Shown here in pieces: positions 32,981-43,946 of a DNA stretch of 64,000 nucleotides. Position 1 is the first letter of the stretch; every line of letters starts with the position of its first letter. Both the position numbers and the translations under genes were made by a program. This DNA is from Capsicum annuum. Lineage: Eukaryota; Streptophyta; Magnoliopsida; Solanales; Solanaceae. The stretch lies in assembly GCF_002878395.1 (NCBI RefSeq), contig NC_061119.1:17762976-17826975 (forward strand), given 5' to 3'. The notes under the pieces were generated by a model, which was not told where the DNA came from, searched no databases, and saw only the letters and a program-made list of their open reading frames with translations.

Positions 32981-35216
32981 TAGTTTTAATATATTACTAA
33001 TTTACTATAAAGTATTATTAGTTTATTGTATTAAGTATCATATGTTTTATTTAAAGAAGTACATATATTTTAAAGTAGTATGTATATATTGAATGGTATG
33101 TATATATATGTGTATATTTTCTAAAGTGCTATATATTTAACGTATACATGTGTATATATTTTATAAATTAGTATATAACTATATATATATATAATGTGTG
33201 TATATATTGTAGTATATTTTATTTAAAGTAGTATGTATATATTGAATGGTACGTATACATGTGTATATATCTTCTATAGACGTATATATTTAACGTATAC
33301 ATGTGTATATGTTTTATAAATTAGTATATAACTATATGAATAAAGTGTGTGTATATATTGTAGCATATACATTGTAGTATATTTTATTTAAAGTAATATG
33401 TATATATTGAATGGTATGTCTATATATGTATATATTTTCTGAAGTGCTGTATATTTAACGTATACATGTGTAGATGTTTTACAAATTAGTATATAACTAT
33501 ATATATAGTGTGTGTGTATATATTGTAGTGTATTTTATTTAAAGTAGTATGCATATATTGAATGGTATGTATATATGTGTATATATTTTCTAAAGTACTA
33601 TATATTTAACGTATACATGTGTATAAGTTTATAAATTAGTATATAACTATATATATATAGTGTGTGTGTATATATTGTAGTATATATATTGTAGTATATT
33701 TTATTTAAAATAGTATGTATATATTGAATGGTACATATATATGTGTATATATTTTCTAAAGTACTATATATTTAACGTATACATGTGTATATGTTTTATA
33801 AATTAGTATATAACTGTATATATATAGTGTGTGGATATATTTTAGTATATATATTGTAGTATATTTTATTTAAAGTATTATGTATATATTGAATGGTATG
33901 TATATATGTGTATAAATTTTCTAAAGTACTATATTTAACGTATACATGTGTATATGTTTTACAAATTAGTATATAACTATATATATAAATAGTGTGTGTA
34001 TATATTGTAGTATATTTTATTTAAAATAGTATGTATATATTGAATGGTATGTATATATGTGTATATATTTTCTAAAGTACTATATATTTAACGTATACAT
34101 GTGTATATGTTTTACAAATTAGTATATAACTATATATATATAGTGTTTGTATATATTGTAGTATATATATTGTAGTATATTTTATTTAAAGTAGTACATA
34201 TATATTGAATGGTACTTATATATGTGTATATATCTTCTATAAACATATATATTTAATGTATACATGTGTATATGTTTTACAAATTAGTATATAACTATAT
34301 ATATAGTGTGTGTATATATTGTAGTATATATATTGTAGTATATTTTACTTAAAGTAATATGTATATATTGAATGGTACGTATATATGTGTATATATCTTC
34401 TATGGTACGTATATATTACATGTCTAATTGTGTATATGTATTATGTGTATATATTTTTTAAATAGTAATATAGTATATGCTATATATATAGTGTATATAT
34501 ATTATTTAACGCATTTTAAATACATATAGGTGGGTATATATAGTGTATAATGGAGAAAAAACTTTTTTTTTTGCTTTTTCACCAGTTTTGATCGGATTTT
34601 TAACCGATTTTGATCGGGTTTAGGTGGGTTGGATTGGGTTGGGTTAAGTGGGCCGGGTTAGGCTTGTTTTGAAATTTTTTACTGTTGGGCCTGGAACCGG
34701 ACCGACCTATTTAACTAGGCCCGAATTCGACCCGGCCCACAACCCGAATAACTCTCACGGGCTGATTCCGGATTGACCTCATGAAACCTCTAAACCATTG
34801 ATCCTCCCTCTTTACTAGTATCATTCATTCTCCCTATTCATTGCATGGAGGATTTCTCACCTATAAATAGAGTAGTCTTGCATAATTTCAAAAAAGATAT
34901 ATATAAGATAATAGAGAGTTCACAAAAAAAGTTAGTAAAAAAAGAGAGTTTGCTAGTTGAAGGGAGGTGTACTTTTTGTGGAGCTTTGAACTCAACTCTT
35001 GTCCAGAGTTGTTGAGTTGTTGTGAGAAGGCTATTGTATCCTGGAAGGGATAAGTCAAGAAGATTACTGCTAGACTGGTGAAATATTTTCTGCAGTGGGC
35101 TTGAATATCCTTAAAGAGAGCGAGATATCCTCACCTCAACCGAAGAAGAAGATATTCTTTTTTTATTTTCTTCACTTGTAATTTTCAGTTGTAAGTTTAT
35201 TGTAATTTCACCAACA

Positions 35217-35772
35217 ATTGCATCCCCCACTCATTTTAATATTAATAAGAGAGTTAGCTAGTTGAAGGAAGATTACCATGCATAATGAAGGTGTGCTCTG
35301 CATTGAACCTTCACTTAGTAATACAATAATTTTTACTCCAGAATTGTAGTGGTCTCAGACTTGAACTATGACTGCTTTGGGAAATAAAAAGTTACTATTT
35401 ACACATGATAGTCAAGGTGTTGACATGAGCTTTATAGCCAGCACGTTACGACCTTGTACTATCCCGATTTCATGAGCGTTTTTTGAGAACGAGCCTAATT
35501 CTCATAGGAAGCGACCTACCTCCATACTCACATAGGTGAAATCCGTAGAGAGTGTTCCTATAATTTAGCACCCCACTCATACAAGCTATAAATTTTCATT
35601 AAGAGTTTTATAAACTCAACCTCAAAAATCATCACAGGCAAGTGTGCTCACACCATAGGGAGGGATTAAAAAAGTAGTGCATTTTTCACAACAAGTCATT
35701 ATGTGATTCATTTTTTCATTGAACCTGGTTACAGGATCTCTAGTCCCCAGGTTGGGTTTCTTCACATATGAC
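35217..35772 (-). other. Copia 3' untranslated region with polypurine tract
   Basis: On the minus strand it follows the pol stop and contains GAGTGGGGGA at about 35223-35232, a good polypurine tract, just before the LTR edge at 35216. In a normal element the LTR start would follow in the same orientation; here the LTR is reversed. Confidence 0.5.
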
Positions 35773-35879
35773 TCAAGATTCAATAAGCTTTAATCCCATC
35801 CCCTTAGATGTGCTCCAGATCTTGTCTCTTGCTAAGGCCTTAGTCAACGGATCTGCAAGATTATCACAAGATTTGACAT
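35773..35879 (-). pseudogene. Copia pol C-terminus
   Basis: The minus-strand frame reads NLADPLTKALARDKIW and then GMGLK, ending at TGA (35773-35775). This is the usual end of Copia RNase H. It is cut at 35880 by the Gypsy 5' LTR. Confidence 0.72.
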
Positions 35880-38395
35880 TGTAAGGCCCCGCAAAATTTC
35901 TAACCTTAATTCAGCCCTTTAAGCTTGTCAAGGGGTCCCAGACTTAGAAAAAAAAACTCTATCTAAGTTCCTAGACTTAGCTTATTTTTGGCCTTCGAAA
36001 GTTGGCAATCTCATTTCTCCACCTTAATGTCCTTTAATGGTCCGTATATTTGTTAATTCATGATCAGAGAGGTCGATAGGTGTTCTCAAACAAGTTTCAA
36101 ATTTTTTGAACCTCGATTAGACCACATTTGGTGTCCCAAAATAGTGGACCAACGCGACTTAGCGCACCGCATCACCCATTGTGTTGGTTAATATTGTTGC
36201 AGGGATTGCCAGTGAAACTACTGAGGCTTGGCGCGATCATGGAGCGACGTGTTGGGTATCGCGTCGATGCCCAATTATAGTTATTAAATGTCCGTATTTT
36301 TAAGGGAAAAAGGGTCAATTTTCCACCCCTATATAAACTCAATAACACTTAATTCATCCATTTTCATCCAAAATATACTTGTTTCTCTCAATTTTCCTCA
36401 AGAACAAGTTTAGGGTTTTCAATTGGAGATTCAAATTCAATGAAATTCCACCATCAAACTTCGTAGAATCAAGAACTAAGGTATGCTTAATGTTCATTCA
36501 TGGTTTCCTTCCATCCATAAAGTTCAAAAATCAAGTTTTAAATTTTGTATTGTGAATATTTTGTTGTGGTTTGATTATGTTCATGAGATTATGGTGATGT
36601 GATTCCTAATCTGGAATCTTTATGTGTTGTTCATGAAACTATGTTAATGTGTGGCTTGAAATCTATAAGTTTAGTCGATTCATGGAGTTTTGAAGTGATA
36701 ATTTGATGATTATGCCTATGTCTTAAGTTGTGCATACAAGGTGTTTGATAAAATGCCTAAAGGACTATAAATTATGCATCATAGCTCAATGGTGACCCAA
36801 ATGATAAGTACATACTTTACCCTTATGATCACAATGACTTCTTTGATATTGTTGTGCATTATAAATATTTTATGGGATTCTCATAAGACTAGTTGATGAA
36901 ATTATGACATATTTATATGCTTTCCTATTCATGTATAAGATTATGATAACCATGTGCTTCATGAAATCCACAACTTATGGTATTATGAATTGTGAACTTT
37001 AGCCCTATGGTCAAGAAGTGTTGTGTCTTGTTAGTTTAATTCTATCGAGTCATGGGAGTACTTGTACCCGATAATTTAGCTGTGTGCCTAGATCCAGAGT
37101 CAGTTTTTATGATACTCTCAGTCAAGCCATGATCACTAGAATTCAGTCAGTTACAGAACTCAGAAAAACTCAGTAATCTCATAAACTCAGTCAGTTAATA
37201 GAAGTCAGTAACATTTCGTCAGTCAGCGAAATCTAGTGAACTCAGTCCAGTTTCTTCCATTATGATCAAGTTCAGTGTCTGTTTAGATAGGAGTAGGATT
37301 TAGCATCGTGTGAACCCGATGATGGAAACACATACTACCAGATGAGAGTGTGATTCTTAGAAGCAATCCTTGCACTCCAGAACTATGTAGCCACTGACAG
37401 ATAAGGATTGATCAGGCGAATTAACACTGTCAGATGAGGGTCCTACCATTCTCTTTTGGGGACACTGTTAGATGAGGGTCACCCACAGCTTGTCCTTAAT
37501 AGTGGCGCGGTATTGACACCCTTCCAATTGGGGTTACAGAATGAACCCCAACTCAGCTATATTGATTTATTTGGGTATGTCAGTTAGATAACTACTTCCC
37601 ACAGTTACAGTCTCAGTCTTAGTCTCAGTAATAGAACTTTGATAGTTCTAGAAAATTCAGGATTGTTAGATACAGAGACCCAGTTCTGTACGGAACTCAG
37701 CTAGTCCCACCAGAAATAGGATTGTCGGGCATAGTCATTCAGATAATAGTATATCAGTTATACAAACTTATATTATAAGTATTCAGATTCAGTAATGACA
37801 TGATCTCAGTCACAGTTCACGTATTCATGCATGTATTCTCACGTTTATGTTATTCAGTTAGTTAGTAGTGTTCATTTATATAAAACCCCTGCATTCACCC
37901 TACCTCACTTGCATACCCGTACATTCAATCGTACTGACGCATTTGCACTATGGTGTTTTTATACCGTAGGTTCAGAAGCATGAGTTCCAGAGCATCCTTA
38001 GTAGATTTGCCATTCAGTAGATAGACTAGCAGTGAGTCCTCATCATTCGAGGATGTTATTATTTGATTATTTCATTCTTTCGGTACTTAGTTATTTCAGT
38101 AGTTGGAGTTAGTTGGGGAACATGTCCCATCAACTTTCTATTCAGACAATTTAGAGGCTATTCAGACTATCATGTTCAGACAGTTATTTCAGTTATTTTG
38201 GTATTGATGAACCGTATTTTTAGATGTTATGATTAATTAGATATTTGAGCCTTATGGCCTTTCAACCTTTTATTCCACATTTATATAGTATATTATGTAG
38301 TGCTCAGGTACAAATATCAGTCATGGGTTAGTTTGTGGTCCTTCGAGGTCATGAGCACCATGTGGTATTCCGGGTGTCAGATTTGGGGCGTTAAA
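35880..38395 (+). repeat. Gypsy-1 5' LTR (2.5 kb)
   Basis: Begins TGTAAGGCCCCGCAAAATTT and ends in GGGGCGTTAAA just before the primer site. Its first ~394 bp match 43553-43946, the truncated 3' LTR. Inner parts resemble the LTRs of Gypsy-2 (a CCTACCATTCTCTTTTGGGG block near 37440), so the families are related. There is no coding content. Confidence 0.75.
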
Positions 38396-38399
38396 AACT

Positions 38400-38411
38400 T
38401 AGTATCAGAGC
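38400..38411 (+). other. Gypsy-1 tRNA-Met primer-binding site
   Basis: TAGTATCAGAGC differs from the canonical TGGTATCAGAGC at one base. Confidence 0.7.
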
Positions 38412-38615
38412 CTAAGGTTCAATAGTGTCCTAGGAAGTCTGAAAGCTGCATCTAGTAGAATCGTGTATATAGGTGTGTTGCGCGCCACATTTATGTGCAA
38501 GAGGCTATAAGATGTTTTAGGAACAGTTTTCCATCTTTCATATTCATGTCGTGCCAGTGAGCATAATCTCAAGTTAATCTCTTAATCTAATCCCTTTCTC
38601 TTTTATTTACAGAAC

Positions 38616-39692
38616 ATACCCCCCAGGAAGAGAACTGGAAATCAGTCAGCCCCTCAACTCGATGATCCTTTGGATGAACATGTCTCTCATGCAGATTTTA
38701 AAGCTATATTCACTACTCTTGCTCAGTCAGTTATTGTTCAGAATAAATGACCAGTTGTCATTCCAGCCAACCCAATGGCCAATTCAGCTGTAGCCAGGAT
38801 TTGGGACTTCACCCGAATGAATCCTCTATTTTTTTTGGGTCTAAGTCAGATGATGACCCTCAGGAATTCCTTGACCAGGTTCAGAAGGTTACAAATATCA
38901 TGGGGGTGACTCCTAGTAAGACTACTGAGCTAGCTGTATATCAGTTGCAGGATGTGGCTCATACTTGGTTCAAACAGTGGAAGTTAGAAAGAGTAGTCGA
39001 TGCAGGGCCAGTATAGTAGGAGGTATTTCTTAGATAAATTCTTTCCCCCAGAGCTTAGAGGATCTAAGGTGTTAGAATTTATCAACCTCAGGAAGGGCAA
39101 CATGACAGTGAAAGGATATTCTCTTAAGTTTACTCAATTAGCCAGATATGCTTCCCGTGTGGTGGTAGATAGCAGGGCTAAGATGAGTAAGTTTATTTTA
39201 GGGGTGAATGATAGTGTGGTAAATGAGTGCAGGTTCGCGATATTGAATAGTGACATGGACATAGCCAGGCTTATGACCCATGCTCAGCAGATAGAAGAAA
39301 AGAACATTAAGATAAGAGAGAAGCAAAATAAGAGAGCAAGGACAGGTAGTTTCAACTTTGCTCAACCTAAGTTAGAGGGAGGAAACCGTTCTCAGTTCCA
39401 TCCTAAGTCATCTGTTCCAGCTCCTTCTTCATTTAGTGTTCTAGTACCAAAATTCAGAGATGGCAATAGAGATAGGGCGCCAGGCTCTAAGACTCAGGGT
39501 AGTGTTAGTAATGCCCGAACTAATCCCCTTTGTCAGACTTATTGTAAGAACTACATAGGTGTTTGCAGAGCTAGCAGCGATGTCTGTTTCAGATGTGGCA
39601 AGCTAGGCCACAGAGTCAGAGATTGTCCCCAGTCAGGTTATCAGGGTCAGCATAACTGTTCTTCATCTCATTCCGGTCACTCGAATCAGTAG
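38616..39692 (+). pseudogene. Gypsy-1 gag
   Basis: The homologous start ATG of Gypsy-2 is ATA here (38616-38618). The capsid region follows with stops near 38748 and frame changes near 38990. From 39012 the frame is open. It has the retrotransposon gag motif (FFPPELRGSKVLEFINLRKG), a basic linker and a zinc knuckle CFRCGKLGHRVRDC at about 39588-39629. Gag would form the virus-like particle. Confidence 0.72.
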
Positions 39693-39789
39693 GGTGTCAC
39701 CTCCAGTGCTACTAGTGGACAGTGCCTAAAAAAACTCTATGCTTTTCAGTCCCAACAGGACCAGGAGAATTCTCCTGATGTGGTCACTG

Positions 39790-40130
39790 GTACGTTATAG
39801 ATCTTTCATGTACACATTTATGCTTTGCTAGATCCAAGTACTCCTTTGTCTTTTATTACTCCTTACATAGCAGTTGATTTCGGAGTCATTCCCAAAATTC
39901 TAGCAGAGCCCTTCTCAGTCTTTACCCAAGTGGGTAAAACTATCATAGCCCGACGGGTATACAGGAACTGTCCGGTTATGATATTTTAGAAAGTCACTTT
40001 AGCAGACTTAGTCGAATTAGAGATGACTAATTTTGATGTCATTCTCGAAATGGATTGGCTTCATTCATGCTATGCCATAGTCGACTGGAGAAATAGAGTT
40101 GTCCAATTTTAGTTTTTGCAGGAACCTGTC
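39790..40130 (+). pseudogene. Gypsy-1 protease
   Basis: ALLDPSTPLSFITPYIA near 39820-39870 corresponds to the retropepsin motif, with the usual DSGA/DPGA altered to DPST. A TAG interrupts the frame near 39988, and another stop lies near 40112. The VILEMDWL motif follows near 40042. Confidence 0.6.
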
Positions 40131-40984
40131 TTAGAGTGGAAGGGTAGTACTTCAAGTTTTAGAGGTCAGCTTGTTTCCTACCTTCGGGCATGGAAAATGA
40201 TATCTAAGGGATGCGTCTATCATCTTGTTCGAGTTAAGGACACTAGTTTCGAAACTCCTAGTCTTGAATCAGTTTTAGTAGTGAATGAATATTCAGATGT
40301 CTTTCTCAAAGATCTTTCTGGAATTCCTTCCAAAAGGAAAATAGACTTAGGCATTGATCTTCTTCCATATACTCAGCCTATATCTATTCTACCAGACAGA
40401 ATAGCACCAGCAGAACTTAAAAAATTGAAAAAATAGTTGAAGGATCTCTTAGATAAGGGATTCATCAGACCTAGTGTGTCCCCGTAGGGTGCACCAGTGC
40501 AATTCTTGCAAAAGAAAGACGGTTCTCTCAGAATGTGTATTGATTACTGTCAACTTAATAAAGTCACGATCAAGAACAAGTATTCTCTTCCTAGAATTGA
40601 TGACTTGTTTGACCAACTTCAGGGTGCCAGTTATTTCTCTAAGATAGACCTCAGATCAAGCTACCATTAGCTCAAAGTCAGAGAATATGACATTTTAAAA
40701 ATAGCCTTCCGCACTCGGTATGGTTACTTTGAATTCTTAGCCATGTCCTTTGGTCTTACTAATGCCCCAGAAGCCTTCATGGACTTGATTGACTATGTGT
40801 TCAAGCAGTACTTGTCTATTCCCACAGTGAGCAGGATCATGCAGAAAATCTCAGAGTTGTATTGGAAACTCTTAGAAATCATCAGATGTTCGCCAAATTT
40901 AGTAAGTGAAAATTTTGGATAAGGTCAGTAACATTCCTTGGTCATATTATTTCTGGTGATGGCATTAGAGTTGATCCTCAAAAG
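40131..40984 (+). pseudogene. Gypsy-1 reverse transcriptase, catalytic motif deleted
   Basis: N-terminal linker (YSDVFLKDLSGIP), RT fingers ([14 protein letters not shown] near 40520) and palm start ([12 protein letters not shown] near 40631) are recognisable. Then [15 protein letters not shown] (near 40745) runs to FKQ and directly into VLVYS near 40812. The expected ~12-residue segment with the FIDD catalytic aspartates is missing. In-frame stops also occur near 40434, 40485 and 40669. Confidence 0.7.
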
Positions 40985-41836
40985 TCTAAAGTGGTAAGAA
41001 ACTGGCCTCGCCCTATCTCTCCATTAGATATCAGGAGTTTCTTGGGTTTGGCTGGATATTACCGATGGTTTGTTGAGGTATTTTTATCTATTGTATCCCC
41101 TATGTCCAGATTGACTCAGAAGAAAGTCAAGTTTCAGTGGTTAGATCTTTGCGAGAAGAGTTTTCAAGAGTTGAAGACCCGACTCACCTCAGCTCTAATT
41201 TTGGCTCTTTCGGACAAATCTGATGGGTTCGTAGTGTATCGTGATGCATCTAGAGTAGGTTTGGGTTATGTCCTTATGCATGATGGTAAGGTCATAGCCT
41301 ATGCCTCTAGACAGCTTAAGCCCCATAAGAAGAATTATCCAACTCATGATCTTGAGTTAGCAGTCGTAGTTTTTGCCTTAAATATTTGGAGGCATTATCT
41401 ATATGGAGTTTATGTAGATGTGTTCACATATCATAAAAGCCTTCAGTATGTACTCTCTCAGAAAGATCTCAATCTTTGTCAGAGAAGGTGGTTAGGGCTC
41501 TTGAAAGATTATGACTTTAGTGTCTTTTATCATCCGAGCAAGGCCAATGTAGTGGCCAACGCTCTTAGTAGACTGTCTATGGGTAGTGTTGCTCATGTTG
41601 AGGATAGTAAGAGAAAGATAGCTCAAGAAGTCCATCAGTTTTCCAGACTAGGTGTCCGCCTAGTTGATTCAGAAGAGGGTAATTTATGGGTTCAGAGTAG
41701 TTCAAAATCATCTCTAGTTTCTGAGGTAAAAGAAAAGCAAGATAGAGATCCCAGTCTAGTCAAGTTGAAAGAGTCAGTCAAGGATCAGAAAGTAGAGGTT
41801 TTCTTCCAAGGGGGAGATGGTGTATTACGTTGTTAG
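40985..41836 (+). pseudogene. Gypsy-1 RNase H
   Basis: A 281-codon open stretch. [20 protein letters not shown] marks the RT connection, [15 protein letters not shown] the first RNase H aspartate, and IAYASRQLK and HDLEL the following motifs. [16 protein letters not shown] marks the end. It is the best preserved part of the element. Confidence 0.72.
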
Positions 41837-42864
41837 AGTCGTCTGTGTGTGCCAAGTGTAGATGACTTAAGGCAGCAAATTCTCATAAAAGTGCATGGTG
41901 CGCGCTACTCTATTCATCCAGGGGCCACAAAGATGTACCGCAGCTTGTGAGAGATCTATTGGTGGAGTAGGATGAAGAGAGATATTGCAGTGTTTATGTC
42001 TAAGTTCTCTACAAGTCAGCAGGTTAAGATAGAGCATCAGAAGCCTAGTGGGTACATTCAGGAGTTCAATATTCCTACTTAGAAGTGGGAAGACGTGAAC
42101 ATGGACTTCCTGATAGATTTACCTCGTACGCGTTGTCAGCATGATTTAGTTTGGGTCATTATAGATTGAATGAGAAAGTCAGCTCATTTCCTTCTAGTCT
42201 ATACCTCCTATTCAGTCGAGAATTATGCCAAAATTTATATCAGGGAGTTGGTCATATTACACGGTGTTTCATTATCCATTGTCTTAGATAGAGGTATCCA
42301 GTTCACCTCTCATTTCTAGGAATCTTCCAAAAGGGTCTTGGTACCCGAGTTTACCTCAGTACAACCTTTTATCCTCAGATAGATGGTTAAGAAAAAAGGA
42401 CCTTTTAAACCTTAGAAGATATGCTAAGGGCGTGTGCAATTGATTTCAAGGGTAGTTCGGATGACTATTTGTCTTTGATTGAGTTTGCATACAACAACTA
42501 TCATTCCAGTATTCAGATGGCTCTATTCGAAGCTCTCTATAGTAGGAGATGCAGATCTCCAGTTGGTTGGTTCAAAGTTAGTGAGGCCTCAGTTATAGGG
42601 CCTAACTTAGTATTCGATGCCTTAGAAAAAGTCCAGTTAATCAGAGAAAGACTTCGGGCTGCTCAGAGCCGACAGAAGTCTTACACAGATTTGTGTGGAA
42701 AAGATCTTGAGTTTGAGATTTCTGATCATGTATACCTAAAAATCTTTCCTATGAAGGGAGTGAAGAGATTCGGCAAGAAGGGAAAGCTCAGTCCCCAATA
42801 TATTGGTCCCTTCAAAATTCTCAGTCGCTTTGGCAAGGTAACTTATGAGCTTAAATTATCTTAA
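41837..42864 (+). pseudogene. Gypsy-1 integrase
   Basis: An H2C2 zinc-binding remnant lies near 41900-42040 (HPGATKMY-like; the second Cys pair is degraded). The catalytic core at about 42090-42440 is broken by several stops and a frame change. The C-terminal part (42421-42864) is open with EFAYNNYHSS, RRCRSPVGWF and QYIGPFKILSRFGKV. Confidence 0.65.
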
Positions 42865-43130
42865 GATCTAGGCTCAGTCCATCCAGTACTCTATTTCTCC
42901 TTGCTAAAGAAGTGGATAAGTGACCCAACAGTTGTAGTCCCTATAGAAGGCATAGGCATTCAGAACAATCTCTCTTTCAAAGAGATTCCAAGCAAAATCC
43001 TCGACTACCAGACTCGTAGACTGAGGAACAAGGAAGTTCCTCTAGTCAAAGTTCTTTGACAGAATCAGTCCGTTGAGAGAGCTACTTGGGAAGCAAAAGA
43101 AGACATGCAGACCAAGTATCCTCACCTCTT
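42865..43130 (+). pseudogene. Gypsy-1 chromodomain-like C-terminus
   Basis: After a TAA at about 42862 the homologous frame continues with VHPVLYFSLLKKW, ILDYQTRRLRNKEVPLVKVL and ATWEAKEDM. This is the chromodomain-type tail of the Tekay/Del clade, which targets integration to chromatin. A TGA interrupts it near 43058. Confidence 0.6.
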
Positions 43131-43540
43131 CCCCGCTAATTCAGACTCAGCCCAAGGTAATAGCTTTCCTTAAAACTTATTCATGTTTCATGTCCAAATT
43201 TCAGTTATAACTTGGCATTCATTCTCATGCTCAGATTATTATTATAAAATCAGTATTAAATTACCATTGCATATCCAGTCATATGTTCATGCGTTATGTC
43301 AGTCACGTATTCATGCATCAGATATGCATCCACATTATGAGAAACTCAGCTTATCAGAAATCTCATTCATGCATTCATGAATTAGTTACGCATGTATCAG
43401 ATATGCATGTTCAGTATGATACATTCAGTTAATCAGTAATGTCAGTCATGTAATAGTGTTACAGTTATTCATGTCCCATATATATTAAAGTTATCGTTTC
43501 CCTCCTCCCAGTCAGTTTCATTCGAGGACGAATGTTCCTA

Positions 43541-43551
43541 AGGGGGAGATA
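43541..43551 (+). other. Gypsy-1 polypurine tract
   Basis: AAGGGGGAGA lies immediately before the TGTAAGG start of the 3' LTR. It would prime plus-strand DNA synthesis. The 400 bp before it (43131-43540) are non-coding 3' flank. Confidence 0.75.
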
Positions 43552-43552
43552 T

Positions 43553-43946
43553 TGTAAGGCCCCACAAAATTTCTAAGCTTAATTCAGTCCTTTAAGCTTT
43601 TCAAGGGGTTACAAACTTAGACAAAAAAACTCTAGCTAAGTTCCCAGACTTAGCTTATTTTTGGCCTTTGAAAGTTGGCAATCTTATTTCTCCATCTTAA
43701 TGTCCTTTAATGGTCCGTATATTTGTTAATTCATGATCAGAGAGGTCGATAGGTGTTCCCAGACAAGGTTTGGATTTTTGGACCTCGATTAGACCATGTT
43801 TGGTGTCCCAACAGTGAACCAACGCGATCTTTGCATGCTGTGTCGCCCATCGCATTGGTTAACATTGTTGCAGGGACTGCCAGTGAAACTACTAAGGATT
43901 TATGCAATCATGGCATGACACATTGGGTATCACGTTGATGCCCAAT
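43553..43946 (+). repeat. Gypsy-1 3' LTR, truncated
   Basis: Matches the first ~394 bp of the 5' LTR and breaks off after GATGCCCAATTA, where Copia sequence begins. About 2.1 kb of LTR are missing. Confidence 0.78.

Larger units (their letters stand above)
32690..34500. repeat. Satellite-like tandem array in hAT-2, ~151-166-bp units
   Basis: The landmark AACGTATACATGTGTA recurs at about 32807, 33139, 33292, 33457, 33608, 33774, 33937, 34090 and, as a variant, 34256. Spacings are 151-166 bp in two size classes. The longer class carries an extra ATATTGTAGTAT segment. Units are almost pure A/T with GTGTGTATAT words. The array contains a 100-base N gap. Confidence 0.8.
29386..34788. mobile_element. 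hAT-2: hAT transposon (5.39 kb) inserted in the Copia LTR
   Basis: Element 29394-34780 lies between LTR halves that are contiguous in the other LTR copy. Flanks TTGAAACT (29386-29393) and ATGAAACC (34781-34788) match at six of eight bases. Ends are ACCTGTCAAACGGGTC at the left and, on the other strand, AGGTCAATCCGGAATC at the right. Subterminal regions are packed with GACCCGGCCCG/GGGTTGGGT words. It carries a transposase pseudogene (30053-32508) and a satellite array (about 32690-34500). Confidence 0.78.
28945..35216 (+). repeat. Ty1/Copia LTR (plus orientation), split by hAT-2
   Basis: The two parts 28945-29393 and 34781-35216 together match the LTR at 45588-46380 read on its minus strand. 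Ends are TGTTGC...CCAACA. A TATA box (CACCTATAAATAGAG near 34860) gives the transcription sense. The hAT element 29394-34780 separates the parts. The bordering internal sequence at 35217 carries a purine tract on the minus strand. This LTR is therefore opposite in orientation to the Copia body beside it. Confidence 0.72.

Noticed and set aside
32690..34500. CRISPR-like or centromeric repeat array
   Set aside because: Units are contiguous without unique spacers and lie in a plant transposon; centromere identity cannot be judged from sequence alone.
28945..35216. Lower Copia LTR read as a normal 3' LTR of the minus-strand element
   Set aside because: Its orientation, judged by the TATA box and by alignment to the upper LTR, is opposite to the body, so the simple reading fails.
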